Shown: in pieces, positions 1-11,000 of the stretch
Position numbering within the stretch: position 1 is the first letter of the stretch
How the letters are laid out: every line of letters starts with the position of its first letter
Assembly: GCA_965153355.1 (NCBI GenBank)
Contig: OZ231128.1
Span: forward strand, 39,556,001 to 39,620,000
From: Flaccisagitta enflata
Taxonomy: Eukaryota; Chaetognatha; Sagittoidea; Aphragmophora
Direction: 5' to 3'
Length of the DNA: 64,000 bases
Translations under genes and position numbers: made by a program
The notes under the pieces: generated by a model
Told to the model about the DNA's origin: nothing
Database searches by the model: none
The model's input: only the letters and a program-made list of their open reading frames with translations

Positions 1-19
1 AAAGAATCATACTGTATAA

Positions 20-590
20 CTAGTCATCCAAGGATCGGCACATGGTCAGTGGTGCCCGATGCCCTGCTGGGAGTGATCCATAATACAGACATGTGCAGCG
101 GCTCCCAAGGGCTGATGTCCTTGCAGGACAAGCAGGGGTGAATTTCGAGACGTCCTGAGGCAGATTGAAGTCAGGATGGCAGAATTTAGTCCAAAAGAGC
201 AGATTTGAGGTTTGGGAGGCAGAATTGAGGCCTAGAGGACAAATTTGAGGCCTGAAGAATTGATTTGAGGCCTTGGAGGACGGATTTGAGGTCTGTAGGG
301 CGGAGGTGAGGTAAGGAGGGTAGATGTGAGGCCTGGAGAGCTGACTTGAGCTCATGAGGGCTGCACTGAGGCCTGTAAGGGCTAACAAGAGGCTGCACCA
401 GGTCTGAGACTGCAGACTGAGGTCCCAATGGCCAAGGGGCATTAAGGACGGGCATTGAGCCAGAGACTGAATTTGAGCCCAGGCTGGGTACCTGGCTTCA
501 CAAGCTGCTGGAATTTGAGCCTTGAGGTTGGAATTTGAGTCTCAAACAGAATTTGATTTGAGCTTATATCGGTTCTTGCTAAAATTGATT
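20..590 (+). mobile_element. Foldback-minisatellite element, decayed
   Basis: Opens ACTAGTCATCCAAGGATCGG and CATGGTCAGTGGTGCCCGAT, then a CAGCGGCTCCCAAGGGCTGA arm. About 20-bp units around TTTGAGGCCT fill 180-560. The closing arm is not recognisable. Confidence 0.6.
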
Positions 591-659
591 CTTGAAATAG
601 TCGCCCACAAGCACATGCCATGATTCGTTGCCCGTTTCACATGGCCAAACTGAATGATA

Positions 660-900
660 GCAGCTGCCCAGAATGAAGTCCTGTAGAACACATGGGACTC
701 TTGCTCTGTCTGCTCGTTTGTCCAAAAACCCCCAGGCCCTTCCCAGACCTGAAATCTGCCCCTGGCCTTCCAACTGCCTTCTCTGGCCTTGAATCTGCCT
801 TCTCAGGCCTGAAATTTGCCTCAGCCTGTTACCTTGTCCTCTGCGTGGCCTGGAAATCTGCCCAGGTCTGAAATCTGTCCTCTCAGAGGGACGCATGAGA
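660..900 (+). mobile_element. Foldback-minisatellite fragment
   Basis: CCTGTAGAACACATGGGACT arm followed by ~20-bp units of GGCCTGAAATCTGCCTTCT type (730-885). Confidence 0.5.
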
Positions 901-1540
901 AGAAGGAGATGAGAAATTTCTATGTGTGAAAGATGAATATTGGCCCTTCTGAGCTGCTGCCTGTGGCAAATTGACTATCCGACCAACCGACTGACCAACG
1001 GATCGACTGATCATGAGTTCACTTGAAAGAAAGAGTAGATAACTAATTTTCTCTAATGCGCTTGGTCGGAATTATATCCAAATTAGCGATTTCACCATAA
1101 CCGGAAGTGGCGCGCCGATAAAAGGCGTCATTTTTCGCCATCTAGCGTCAGTCAAACTCATTTTTGACGCGGGATTTGGATTCTACGTCGAAAATTCTGT
1201 CAGACTCGCTATAGAATTCGGATTTATGCCCAAGAAACATAAGCTATTGCAGAGTTACAAAAGAATTTGTCCAAAGATTTATCTAAAAAGTTAATCAATT
1301 TGCTCTAGTTTGTAGTCCTTGACGCATTATTTTTTCCGTTGATAGGATATTAAAGATTAAGGACTTTTTATGATTGTTATATCATTGCAACACATCTGGT
1401 CATCATTTAAGCCGGTGGTTGAGGAGTTTTTACCATTATTCAGATTGGTTCTGCTCTTATCCTTCCATTTATACAATACTTTATTGCCCTGGGTCATGTC
1501 TTTGGCTTTAGATTTAAGATGAAAATGCGGTTTTGGAACC

Positions 1541-1575
1541 CTGCGGCACCACGGCACCACGGCACCACGGCACCA
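1541..1575 (+). repeat. 9-bp tandem GGCACCACG, four copies
   Basis: GGCACCACG is repeated directly. The surrounding 900-2480 has no feature I can support beyond A/T-rich DNA and a C-run near 1705. Confidence 0.75.
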
Positions 1576-2526
1576 TATTGCACCACGTTCGACGTCACTT
1601 GCATAGCAAAGAAGGTGAACTGAAATTATTGTTCTACGAGCCGACAACCCCGGTATCTTAAACACTGCCACGCCTCCTTTTCCCCCACCTTCCTCCCCTA
1701 CCCCCCCCCCCAAAAAAAAAAAGAATATATATAAATCGAGTTACGTTACATTCAGTAACAAAAGTGGCAAAACCAGAACGGAGATAGGAGAAAGGGTGTG
1801 TCAAAAAGGTGAAATGAAGAAGCAAGTGAGAGATGGAATACGAAAAATCCCTCCTTTTGTATCGATTCAGTGAGGCGGGGAAACGAAGGCGGCTTCGCTT
1901 CACGGCTCCGAGAAGCTTTTGGGCGGAGATGGGTTGAAGGATGGCCTCAAAGGATGACGTCTTTAGGCGGCCATGATGAGCTTATGGCACTCCGTATGAA
2001 CTACCGCGCGGTTCACCGAAACTGACATCAGTGTCTTTTCTTTGTTAGGTAGTGGACTCTGTAACAACTTCGACGAAAAAAAACAAACAAAAACGAAACA
2101 GAAAAAAAAAAGACATCAATATGATTGCCATAATATTGGCACGTTCCTGATCAGTTCCGCCAAACTTACACTCTCGTTGGAATTACTGATCTTGGTATGT
2201 GATATTGGTTTTGTTTGCCCCTAGCTCAATGCTCAACATCCTTTTTAGTTTCTACCAACGAATATCTACTTTGTTTACCACTGCGTATATATCACTCGTC
2301 AGTTATTCTTTTTTGGAAAAGTGAATATTTCATTTTCGTTATGAATGAATTATAAATTGTTGCGCATATGAGAGAGGGCACTGATGTAGGGAGCGAGGCA
2401 TTATATATAAACATCGGCCTGAGCTTCATAGTGCAGCAAAAACACTTGAAGACACCAGCAACTAGCACTCCCCGAGAGATATATCTCACATGCTACGTCG
2501 ATGACACTTTATCCATACACTTAACA

Positions 2527-2697
2527 ACAACTAACGCGGGGTTACAATATCGTAGCAAACGGTTGGGCAAAAGTCCCTCCTCACCCTCTCCAACCCCAAA
2601 ACACATGCGCGTGTTTACACTTTCGGACTCGATCATCACAGACGGACGGACGGACGGACGGACGGACGGACGGATCGACGGACGGACGGACAAAGCT
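2527..2697 (-). mobile_element. Hairpin-type short element in arm A (hairpin lost)
   Basis: GCGGGGTTACAATATCGTAG start, then a (GACG)n run at 2640-2695 ending GACAAAGC. The terminal hairpin is missing; the arm B copy (45886-46092) retains more of that end. Confidence 0.65.
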
Positions 2698-3181
2698 TTT
2701 TTTAATAAATGGCGTGAGGTGAACATTCTGACGCAGAGGCCATTTTTTGTGTATCGGACTTTGACATGTTTAACTGGAACTCCTATAAATAAACTCGCAC
2801 TGTTTACGCAAATCAAAGGATTAAGACAAAACATCAGGAAATACTTAAACTTTGAACCAAGTGAATGAAAGGTATCATCCAGATCAAACTTTCTGTTTCT
2901 GAGTTTCACGCAAACTCGTAACAAGATACAGTTGAAATGATTTTTGTGAATAAACACTCTCTCAAAATCGTGTCTAGTGGAGACTTTGGAATTGTGGAAA
3001 TGATGATAATGCCCTGGCCAACTCAAGGGAAAAAGGAAATCATGCTTCCAAAGCTAACAAGTGTAAACTGGTTAAACTTCGCACAGAAAGCTATGGATAA
3101 AGTGAAACAAAATAGAAACTAACAAATAGGATTTAATGTAAAAAAAGAACAACCAAGCCTCTCTTCATTTTGTACTTACTC

Positions 3182-3330
3182 CTTCATTCATTATTTCATT
3201 CATTCCTTCATTCATTCATTCATTCATTCATTCATTCAATCAATCGTGCTCTCTTTCTTTTTCTTTCTTTCTTTCGTTCTTTCTTTCTTTCTTTATTTCT
3301 TTCTCCTAACTTTTGTTTCATAATTTCTTG
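3182..3330 (+). repeat. (ATTC)n and (TTTC)n tract, arm A
   Basis: ATTC units to about 3240, then TTTC units. Homologous to the longer tracts at 48570-48800 and 49588-49690 in arm B. Confidence 0.85.
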
Positions 3331-4589
3331 TTCTCCTGATTTTTATTTTTAATTTTATTTATTCAGCCTTTTTTCTTTTCAATTACCTTTTCTTTTGTTT
3401 CTTTTGTTTCTTTTTTCTTGTTTCCACTCCTTGTTTCTCCCACATTCTTATTCTCCACTTTGTTTCTCTAATTTCTTACTTTTTCAGCCCTTCTTCTTCT
3501 TCTTCTTTTCTATTTTTTTTCTGTGAAGATTTGTTTTCTGGAAATTGTCTGTCTGCACCTAATAATAGCTGGCTTAAAAAAGTTGCAAAACTTTTTATAT
3601 AATCGCAATGAACACATGGAGCTTAAGGATGAGCACACACGGGCGGTTTCTCAAGTAACTCTGTCAACAGTTCTTTTTATGGAACATTTATGTCTATTCC
3701 AGAGATATTACTCTGATTCTGCTTATCTTCTTTCAACTGTCTTTGTGATGCACATTCGGTTCAGCGTTCACAACCATGATCTGTGATGTTGTTAGTCCTC
3801 TAGGTCTCCCTCTGATCTCTAAATAGTAGCTAACTTGGTTCTATGATACTTGTTAAAGTGTTCATAATATTCAGAATTTCACTTATTGTACTAATTTAAC
3901 AAGATTTCATTTTACAAAACTAAATCGTTTCGTATATGAAATTAGTTTTCTCATATGCTTAATATAAAAAAATTATAATAGAGATACTTGATATCTTATT
4001 GAGTGACTGGCTGGCTTCAATTTGTGGATGTTTAATCGATGTCTTTATTGGCTTTCAATTTAGGATGTTAATTAGAATACTCATTTCTTATAGATAGACA
4101 ACCTTAAGGAAGCACAATGGATCAATTGTTCAAATCGTCTTTTTGGTCATCGTTCACTGTACACAGAGCATAGGCAGAGGTTACATCAACTGCGGTTAGT
4201 ACGCCTGAGTGAATTTTTGCGCACGACCGTAACGGCAGACCGCACGGCTTCAGTTTCGGCATGAAAATGAATAAACGAAAAAGAAAAAAGAATTTTGAAG
4301 AAACTTGATTTTGCGACTTCAACGTCAGTAACTCGAAAAGGAAGAAGACCGGCAAATATCATCGCAAAGCTGCTGCCTCTTAGAATGAATTAACTGAAAA
4401 TTATAGAAAAAAAAGAAAAATCATGTTTTTGATCAACTTATTAGGTGAAAAAGGTAATACAATTTGGCTGATGAAAAATTTCCATCAAAGTAAGATATAT
4501 TAAATTTATTGAATATATAAGTATTGATTCAATAGTTTGAACTCATGCATTACATCTGAGTGAAACTTCTAGGGTACTTCAGAAGGATT

Positions 4590-5210
4590 GCAGATTACAT
4601 CTTTAGTTGTTTGCGTGCTATGGCTTCGAATTTGCTTGGAGTTGACTGTTGGTCTGTCTGTCTGTCTGTCTGTCTGAAAGGTTCATTTATCCATATTCAT
4701 CACAATATACTTTTATATTTTTATTTTTGCCTTTGGCTCACATAAAATAACATGAGAGGTTTTAGATAGGTCTCACACTCTGGCACGTAATCTGCATAGT
4801 ATCCGGCCTTGTTTTTCAAGAACATCTTTTTTTTTCAAAGGCTTCATGTTCTTATTTCTAAGGCCAAATTGAGCCTTTAATATTCTTAAAAAGTTAATTT
4901 TAAACACCATACAAACTAAAAAAACCTTACAGTTTACTACTATTTAATAATACCAAATATATTTATCATTAATTACTAAAAAAAGATACTAGATATAAAA
5001 TCAAAAGATATTTTTAGGGTATTTATCTTTGATGATACCAAAATTTTGTTATAAATGTACTTAAGTTTAAGTGTTTTATTAAAATTTCTTTAGTACTATT
5101 ATTTGCAAAATTTTTCTACCAAATTGAAGCCTTCATATGTTCTTAAGATGTTTTTACTTTTGGTGCCATTTGAAGCCTTTAAGCACTTATAAACTAGATT
5201 CTTATAAAAA
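4590..5210. other. Arm A-specific AT-rich block
   Basis: Not matched in arm B. It holds a short (GTCT)n run at about 4650-4675, an incomplete GGTCTCACA end-like string near 4770, and scattered AAGAACAT/GCCTTT strings resembling the insert at 6113. No coding frame is convincing. Confidence 0.4.
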
Positions 5211-6112
5211 AAAAGTGTAGTTACACATTTGTTGTTAATTGCTCATGATTTTATTTGGAATCAAGAGTTGTCGGACTGTAAGTGTCAACTACAAGGCTGT
5301 CAGTGCCAGGAATGTATGGCAGAACAGGCTTTTGCGTCCCTTAAAATGGGTATCACATTTTGTTTATCAGTAGTAAAGGATAATTGTGAGCAATTGGAAG
5401 TAAACACTATCAAAAGCTTGCAAGGCTTTCATCCTTTGTAAATTGGAGAATTCTGGCCTCCTTTTATAAGGGAAATGTTGTTTCAACTTTCATAAATACA
5501 TCTACCATTGTATTTCAGTCAATGAAACAAAGGAATTTTATTACATTCCCAAAATGCGCCTGTTTTCCCATGATAAAGAAACAAATTATATTTTCTTTGA
5601 GGCAAAAAGAATGAGTTTATTTACAGAAATTTAAATTCTTTCTTTAAGCAACCTCCTCAACTTTTATGTCTAGCAACAAGTGTTCAACAACAAGTAATTC
5701 AATTAACGTTCCTTATGTCTCCTCCCACACGCCGCTGTCAACTGAACGCGTTCAAATTTTTGCTTTTTAAATTTGTTTTAAACTATCTCTCCGTCCGTGT
5801 TTTCTCATATTTTCTTTTTTTTTCTCCAACAATGGGCATGGCATCTTGACACATTTTTCGTAAACGTCGAGTCCATGTCAGCACGCAATTTGTTTTTTTT
5901 TTATTCAATTCATTTTTTAAAGAGCAAAAATGATGTCTCGAGTATTTCAACAAGAATTGAGACCTGATAAAACAGCACAGTTGTCCAATTCCTATGGGTC
6001 GGTAAGGATTGACTGGCAGTCTTGTGCAACGTCAGTCGGATATTTAGGCGGCGTTAGTCGCACAAACGCAGCCATATGATTTTTTGGCATTTAACTTAAG
6101 AAAGCCACATAT

Positions 6113-6503
6113 ACTCATTTTTTTACTGATAACCTTGTTTATAAGAACATTGAGGCTCAGATGTGGAAAAAAATAAGAACATTCACAAGAACATTGTCAG
6201 CCTCAGAGAGGGGAATAAATAAAAACATTCATTCTTTATTTGTTTAAGGAACTGCAGTAGTTAAAAGTTCACTTGAATCACTAGAATCATTGAAATTTGG
6301 TTTTAAAAATGATGATTTGGTTCTCATATCCGTTTCATTGACATTCAGAATTTGGTAACCAAAAAAAAAGAGCATTCCTGTTTAAGATGGCCTTTAGAAC
6401 AATAAGAACCTCTCAAAAACAATTTGAGCCTCAAACCGCTGTTGATATAAGAACACTGAGCCTCAGAAAATAATTACATGTTCTTAAAAAAAAATGAGTG
6501 TGC
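6113..6503. mobile_element. Arm A-specific insertion (~391 bp)
   Basis: Arm B reads straight through CACATAT to TCATCAGTCG at this point. The insert begins ACTCATTTTTTT and ends AAAATGAGTG, so its ends are short inverted repeats. It contains repeated AAGAACA and GCCTCA strings. Similar strings occur at 4800-5210, the other arm A-specific block. Confidence 0.55.
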
Positions 6504-6874
6504 TCATCAGTCGTGCATTTAAGAAGCTCTCATGAAGAAAGTTTAACTAACAGAAATTAAGCTTGGATTTAAAAAAGACTCTTTTTATGAAAAAAAAAAA
6601 GGCTGACAAACAAATGTGGAGTATCTCCACTTTCATTCCCGATAAAATAGAGTTTCTACAGGGTTCAGATACCCATGTCACAGAAAAACAAGAGGGTATT
6701 TTCTACTCAATTTTAGGGGGTCATTTTTTCAAATTTAAGGGTCATTTTTTTTTCAATTTTGTCATTCCTAACTTTTCTTGGACAGTTGTAAATGAGGCAA
6801 TGATGGTGGACATTTAAGCATTAGTGTTTTCTTCGTCGGTGCAACCTCACCCACCAGAAATATCACCAAGTCAA

Positions 6875-7003
6875 ATGTCTGGAAACGTTGAGGATGAAGA
6901 AAGACTGAGAAAGGCGAAGAAAGTGATGAAATCTGCGTTGGAGTTGGTGAAGCGTGAAAAGCTGACTTGGGAAGAAAGAGACGCCGCACTCATAATTAAT
7001 GAG
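6875..7003 (+). CDS. NAS-like gene, exon 1 (proposed start)
   Basis: Encodes 43 residues beginning MSGNVEDEERLRKAK and ending EERDAALIINE, a charged, helix-prone stretch like the N-terminal helix of NAS. It ends at GAG followed by the donor GTAAAC, in phase 0, which fits the phase-0 acceptor of exon 2. The ATG at 6875 was chosen because the frame upstream meets a TAA at about 6815. The base at -3 of this ATG is C, so the context is weak, and an upstream non-coding or coding exon is possible. A second copy of this exon lies at 60460-60603. There the ATG is ATA, while an isoleucine codon five codons upstream is ATG, so the start in the ancestral gene is uncertain. Across the exon the two copies differ by only a few substitutions and no indels, unlike their flanks. 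Confidence 0.5.
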
Positions 7004-7880
7004 GTAAACATTATCAGACGAGTCTTTTCGGGCAGCGACCCCCAAAGTGGCCGATGACCATTGTTTTCTTACATGTTTTTATAAATTTCTCCTTTCCTGC
7101 CTCCTTCTTTGCTCCCCTCTATAAAAGCTCAGATCCCAGCCACAAAGCTCCAATCCGTGCATTGAGTATCTTATCACAACCTCCAGGTTTTCACATAGTA
7201 GGATCTTTTAAGAATGCCAACTTGCAAAAATAATGATTTCATATAGGTCACTCATTTATGGGCAACGGGTACTGCTGACCATCCGACGCCCTTGCTGGAG
7301 CAGGGTTCAACTGCACTAGAATCATAAAAAAGATAAAAAGTCACACTAGTGCGCATGTACTCGAGACCCCACAAGTCAGGTTAAGCTCCATTCAACCAAT
7401 GGTTTACGAGGTTATAAAATCGTACTAACGAGCTGAAATATAGGGAATACGTAATCAGGTATCTGAAACAGTGCTTCATTCATCATTCATTATTCATCAC
7501 TTCGCCACGTACATCATTTCCTCCTATTTCATCATTCATGAGATGCAATCTTACCCTATTTTTGGTCTATATCAGATTCTTTCCATCGATCAAAAGTTGT
7601 CACACCGACGTAGAAAATATGAAGATTATCAAACATGGAAAAGCGAGACGGTCAAAACCACGACTGAACCGATGTTCTATGACGAAACGGAAAAGATATG
7701 GAAACCAGCCCGGTAAACACACTTTTAAAGAATTTATGTCCAGTCCCCATGGCCTTAATCAAACTCCTCTCTCAAAATCCAGACTAAAAATTTCTAGAAA
7801 CAAACCTCAGTCTAAGCCTTATGAGCCAAACACTCTGTATCTATAGCTATCATACTATCAATATCTGTCGATTTGTCGAT

Positions 7881-7939
<59 letters not shown>

Positions 7940-7940
7940 C

Positions 7941-8010
<70 letters not shown>

Positions 8011-11000
8011 GTCTCGCCTTATCACCGTGTCCACTGGTGAACGAGCAACTATCGGCTTTAGTCCATCTGACGATTCGTTGTTTCTCTCCCACCAAACTCT
8101 CGGAAGTCGCTTCGGTTTTCGCATCCGACGGCGCTTTGCAAAAGGCCGTCGGCAACCTGCGACGCGTCGCAATCGCGGGGGAGGCGGAAATGGAGGCGGA
8201 CGCGGCGGAAGTCGTCTTTATGGCGTCGGAAATCCAAGGCGAGGCGGCGTTCAAGAAGTTGGTCAATGATTTGGCCACGTCGGAAGAGGATAAAATTCGA
8301 GGAGGAGCAGACTTGAATGGATTTTCCGCCGATTTGAACCTCGTTTTGAGTTCCCTCAACAACCTCGAATGCGATACAAAGACGACGCTTAATCTATCTT
8401 TATCGTCCTCGAGATTGTCCTCAATGACAGCTTCCGACAAGTATAATGATGATGATGTCAAAGAGTCAGAAGATGACCTGGATATGGCAGATCCAAGATA
8501 CTCGCCGGAAACGCTCCGCAAAATCCGCCTTTTGTACTCGCTCGTTGTTTTGGCGCCAGCGGCCATTCAATCGTCGAGACGTCAAATCCAGCGACGCCGG
8601 TTACATCCGACCGGAAATGACGCCGCCGAGCCGATAGACGATGACGGAGACACTTTTAGTCACAACGACGCCAGCAGGCAAACAGACAACAACACAAACA
8701 CGCTAACAGAGAACGACGCAAACACGCTAACAGACAACGACACCGGCAGACAAACACTCAAAAACGCCGACCTGCCTATTGACAACGACGCCGACCTGCC
8801 TACTGACATCGACGCCGACGGGCCAATACGCAGCGGCGCCGGTTTGCCTACTGACGCCAGCCGGCCGACCGGAAATGGCGCCGTCGGCTCTTCCATCGAG
8901 GAAAGAACTGTCTTTCGTTACTTCCTTAATTACGTTTCGCTTGTGCACGGAGAATTGCAACTCCTTAATGGATTTTTCGATTCCAAAGTGGGAAAAAGAC
9001 GCACGCCTGATGACGGGAAGGAGGAGGTGGCGGGGAAGATGAGAGGAGGAGGAGAAGAAGAAGAAAAAGAACTAGAAGAAGGAGAAGAAGGAGGAGAAGG
9101 AGAAGAAGAAGAAGAAGAAGAAGAAGAAGAAGAAGAAGAAGAAGAAGAAGAAGAAGAAGAAGAAGAAGAAGCAGAAGCAGAAGAAGAAGAAGAAGAAGAA
9201 GAAGAAGAAGAAGAAGAAGAAGAAGAAAGAGGTGACAGAGACGGGAAATTGGAGTCTCGTTTAAAAGACAGGAATGGAAAAAGCGATTTGTCTATGAAGA
9301 CATTTGCTTTCGTTGGAGCAGGTTTTCCATTGTCTGGCGTAATTCTGCATATCATGACCGGCGGAGCTAAGGTTAGTTCACTCTCTCGACTCTCAAGTTA
9401 GTTAAAAATTGATGAAACCTTTGAAGTACATTATTTCATTGATTGAATCCCATCCACTCACGGAGGTTGGAGGGTTGTAGATTTGTAGCAGCCACTATGA
9501 ATGTCAATAAAAATGCTTTCAGTTTTGCAGGAAATCCCATGCCAATTTGTATTTCGTGGAAATGACATTTTGAGATGCATCCTCGCGTCTCAGTGAGAGG
9601 GTCGATGTGTCTGTTTGTCACTTTGTCCACACATCTGTCACCCTTTTGCCAAAAATCTGGTTAACCGTCTCAAATCACCCACCAACCCCTTCACTTATTT
9701 ACATCAACTTTTTCAAACTCTTTTCAAGCACTTGATGGTTTTTGAGTTTTTATTTGTATTTCTTTTTTTTTTTTGGAACGTGCAAAAATGCCTTCAAAAC
9801 TTTTTTGATTTTTTTGAATTCGCAGTTGAGCTCCTTTTGTTCTTTCTTTCAAAGAGATGTAATTTAAATTTACCATATTCTTTTCCGATTGAATCATTTG
9901 GATTTTTTTGCCCTTAGATGATAACAATTTAAAAACCGCGTTATGCAAATGAGGTTTTTTTACACCAACGCGATATGCTTTCCTTTTTATACTCATTCAA
10001 TGTTATTGGCTGTGTATCCGGCTGGGTTTTATTTATCATTTGCTATAACTCCCAATACTCAATACTACAAAGAATCAAGTCAACAACAGAAATTTATTTT
10101 CCGATTGTATTGTTCTAATATTGCTTAGTCCTCAACATTAGCATTTTGTCATGTATTGTAAGGAAAAAGCTCCGTTAAATGCACCGAAGGATGTTGAAGA
10201 TAGGAACTTCAATACGCAAAATATGTCTCAGTTGATCTTTTTTAGATGCGTCCTCGCATCTCTAGAAGAAGCTTTGTCCATCTGTCCATCCAACTGTTCG
10301 TCCGCGGCGTTTGTTTTTGTGTGCGTAAAACCAAGCAGGATCTCTCTTATTTGGATGTTTCATCAACATTGTAACCTAACATGAACAAGACCAACAGGAT
10401 AATATAAGCATCTGATTACTCACTACACAATTAGAAAGTTGAATAACTACCTAATTGCATAATTGAATTATTACATTGATGAAAAATTACGTCAAAATAG
10501 TTACAGCATAAAATTGGCCCTAAAAAGGACTAAGAGCTTTGCTTCATAAATAATTATCATTCCGAATGAACGGACAGACAGACAGATGGATGGATAGACT
10601 GACATACTAACAGGTCTCACAAAATTAGGCGGAAAGAGATGAAAACTCGTAAAAATGAGCGTTAAAAATGTTGATACAATCAGTCCAAGCGATGTATATC
10701 ACTAATTCATGTTCATTTTATTAACATAATATGAAAAATGCCCAGAAAAGTAAACGGCTATCCCCTAACGAACATATTTATGCTAATAAGTGAACACTGA
10801 ACAGTAACCAAAGTTGGGATTGACACGCTCTTCATATTGTTGACGCTCGACCTCACCTTCATTTCCTTTCGCTGTTGTCAACTTACACGGCCTTCTTTCT
10901 GCGTGACTGACTCTCCTGCATCAACCAACTGCATTACACCATAAATGACGATTTTTTTTTATTTTATCTTCTTGAAATAACAAATGGTCAACATCTTCCT

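Larger units (their letters stand above)
2517..7210 (+). repeat. Segmental duplication, arm A
   Basis: Collinear matches to arm B (45877-60822) in the same orientation: 2517-2700 with 45877-46070, 2700-3180 with 48062-48560, 3521-3790 with 49700-50000, 4130-4480 with 54436-54800, 5215-5580 with 54940-55155, 5580-5830 with 55660-55885, and 5826-7210 with 59418-60822. Arm A is about 4.7 kb. It has its own insertions at about 4590-5210 and 6113-6503. Confidence 0.85.

Noticed and set aside
2368-3122. Frames in the 2.4-3.1 kb region
   Set aside because: They overlap a hairpin-type short element and the frame is not kept in the arm B copy at 48062-48480.
5229-5441. Cys-rich 70-residue frame in arm A
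   Set aside because: The homologous DNA in arm B (54940-55090) has indels that break the frame, so it is unlikely to be coding.
8930-9355. Antisense poly-serine protein opposite exon 3
   Set aside because: It is the complement of the poly-Glu (GAA)n tract; the plus strand carries the conserved NAS-like blocks and matching splice sites.
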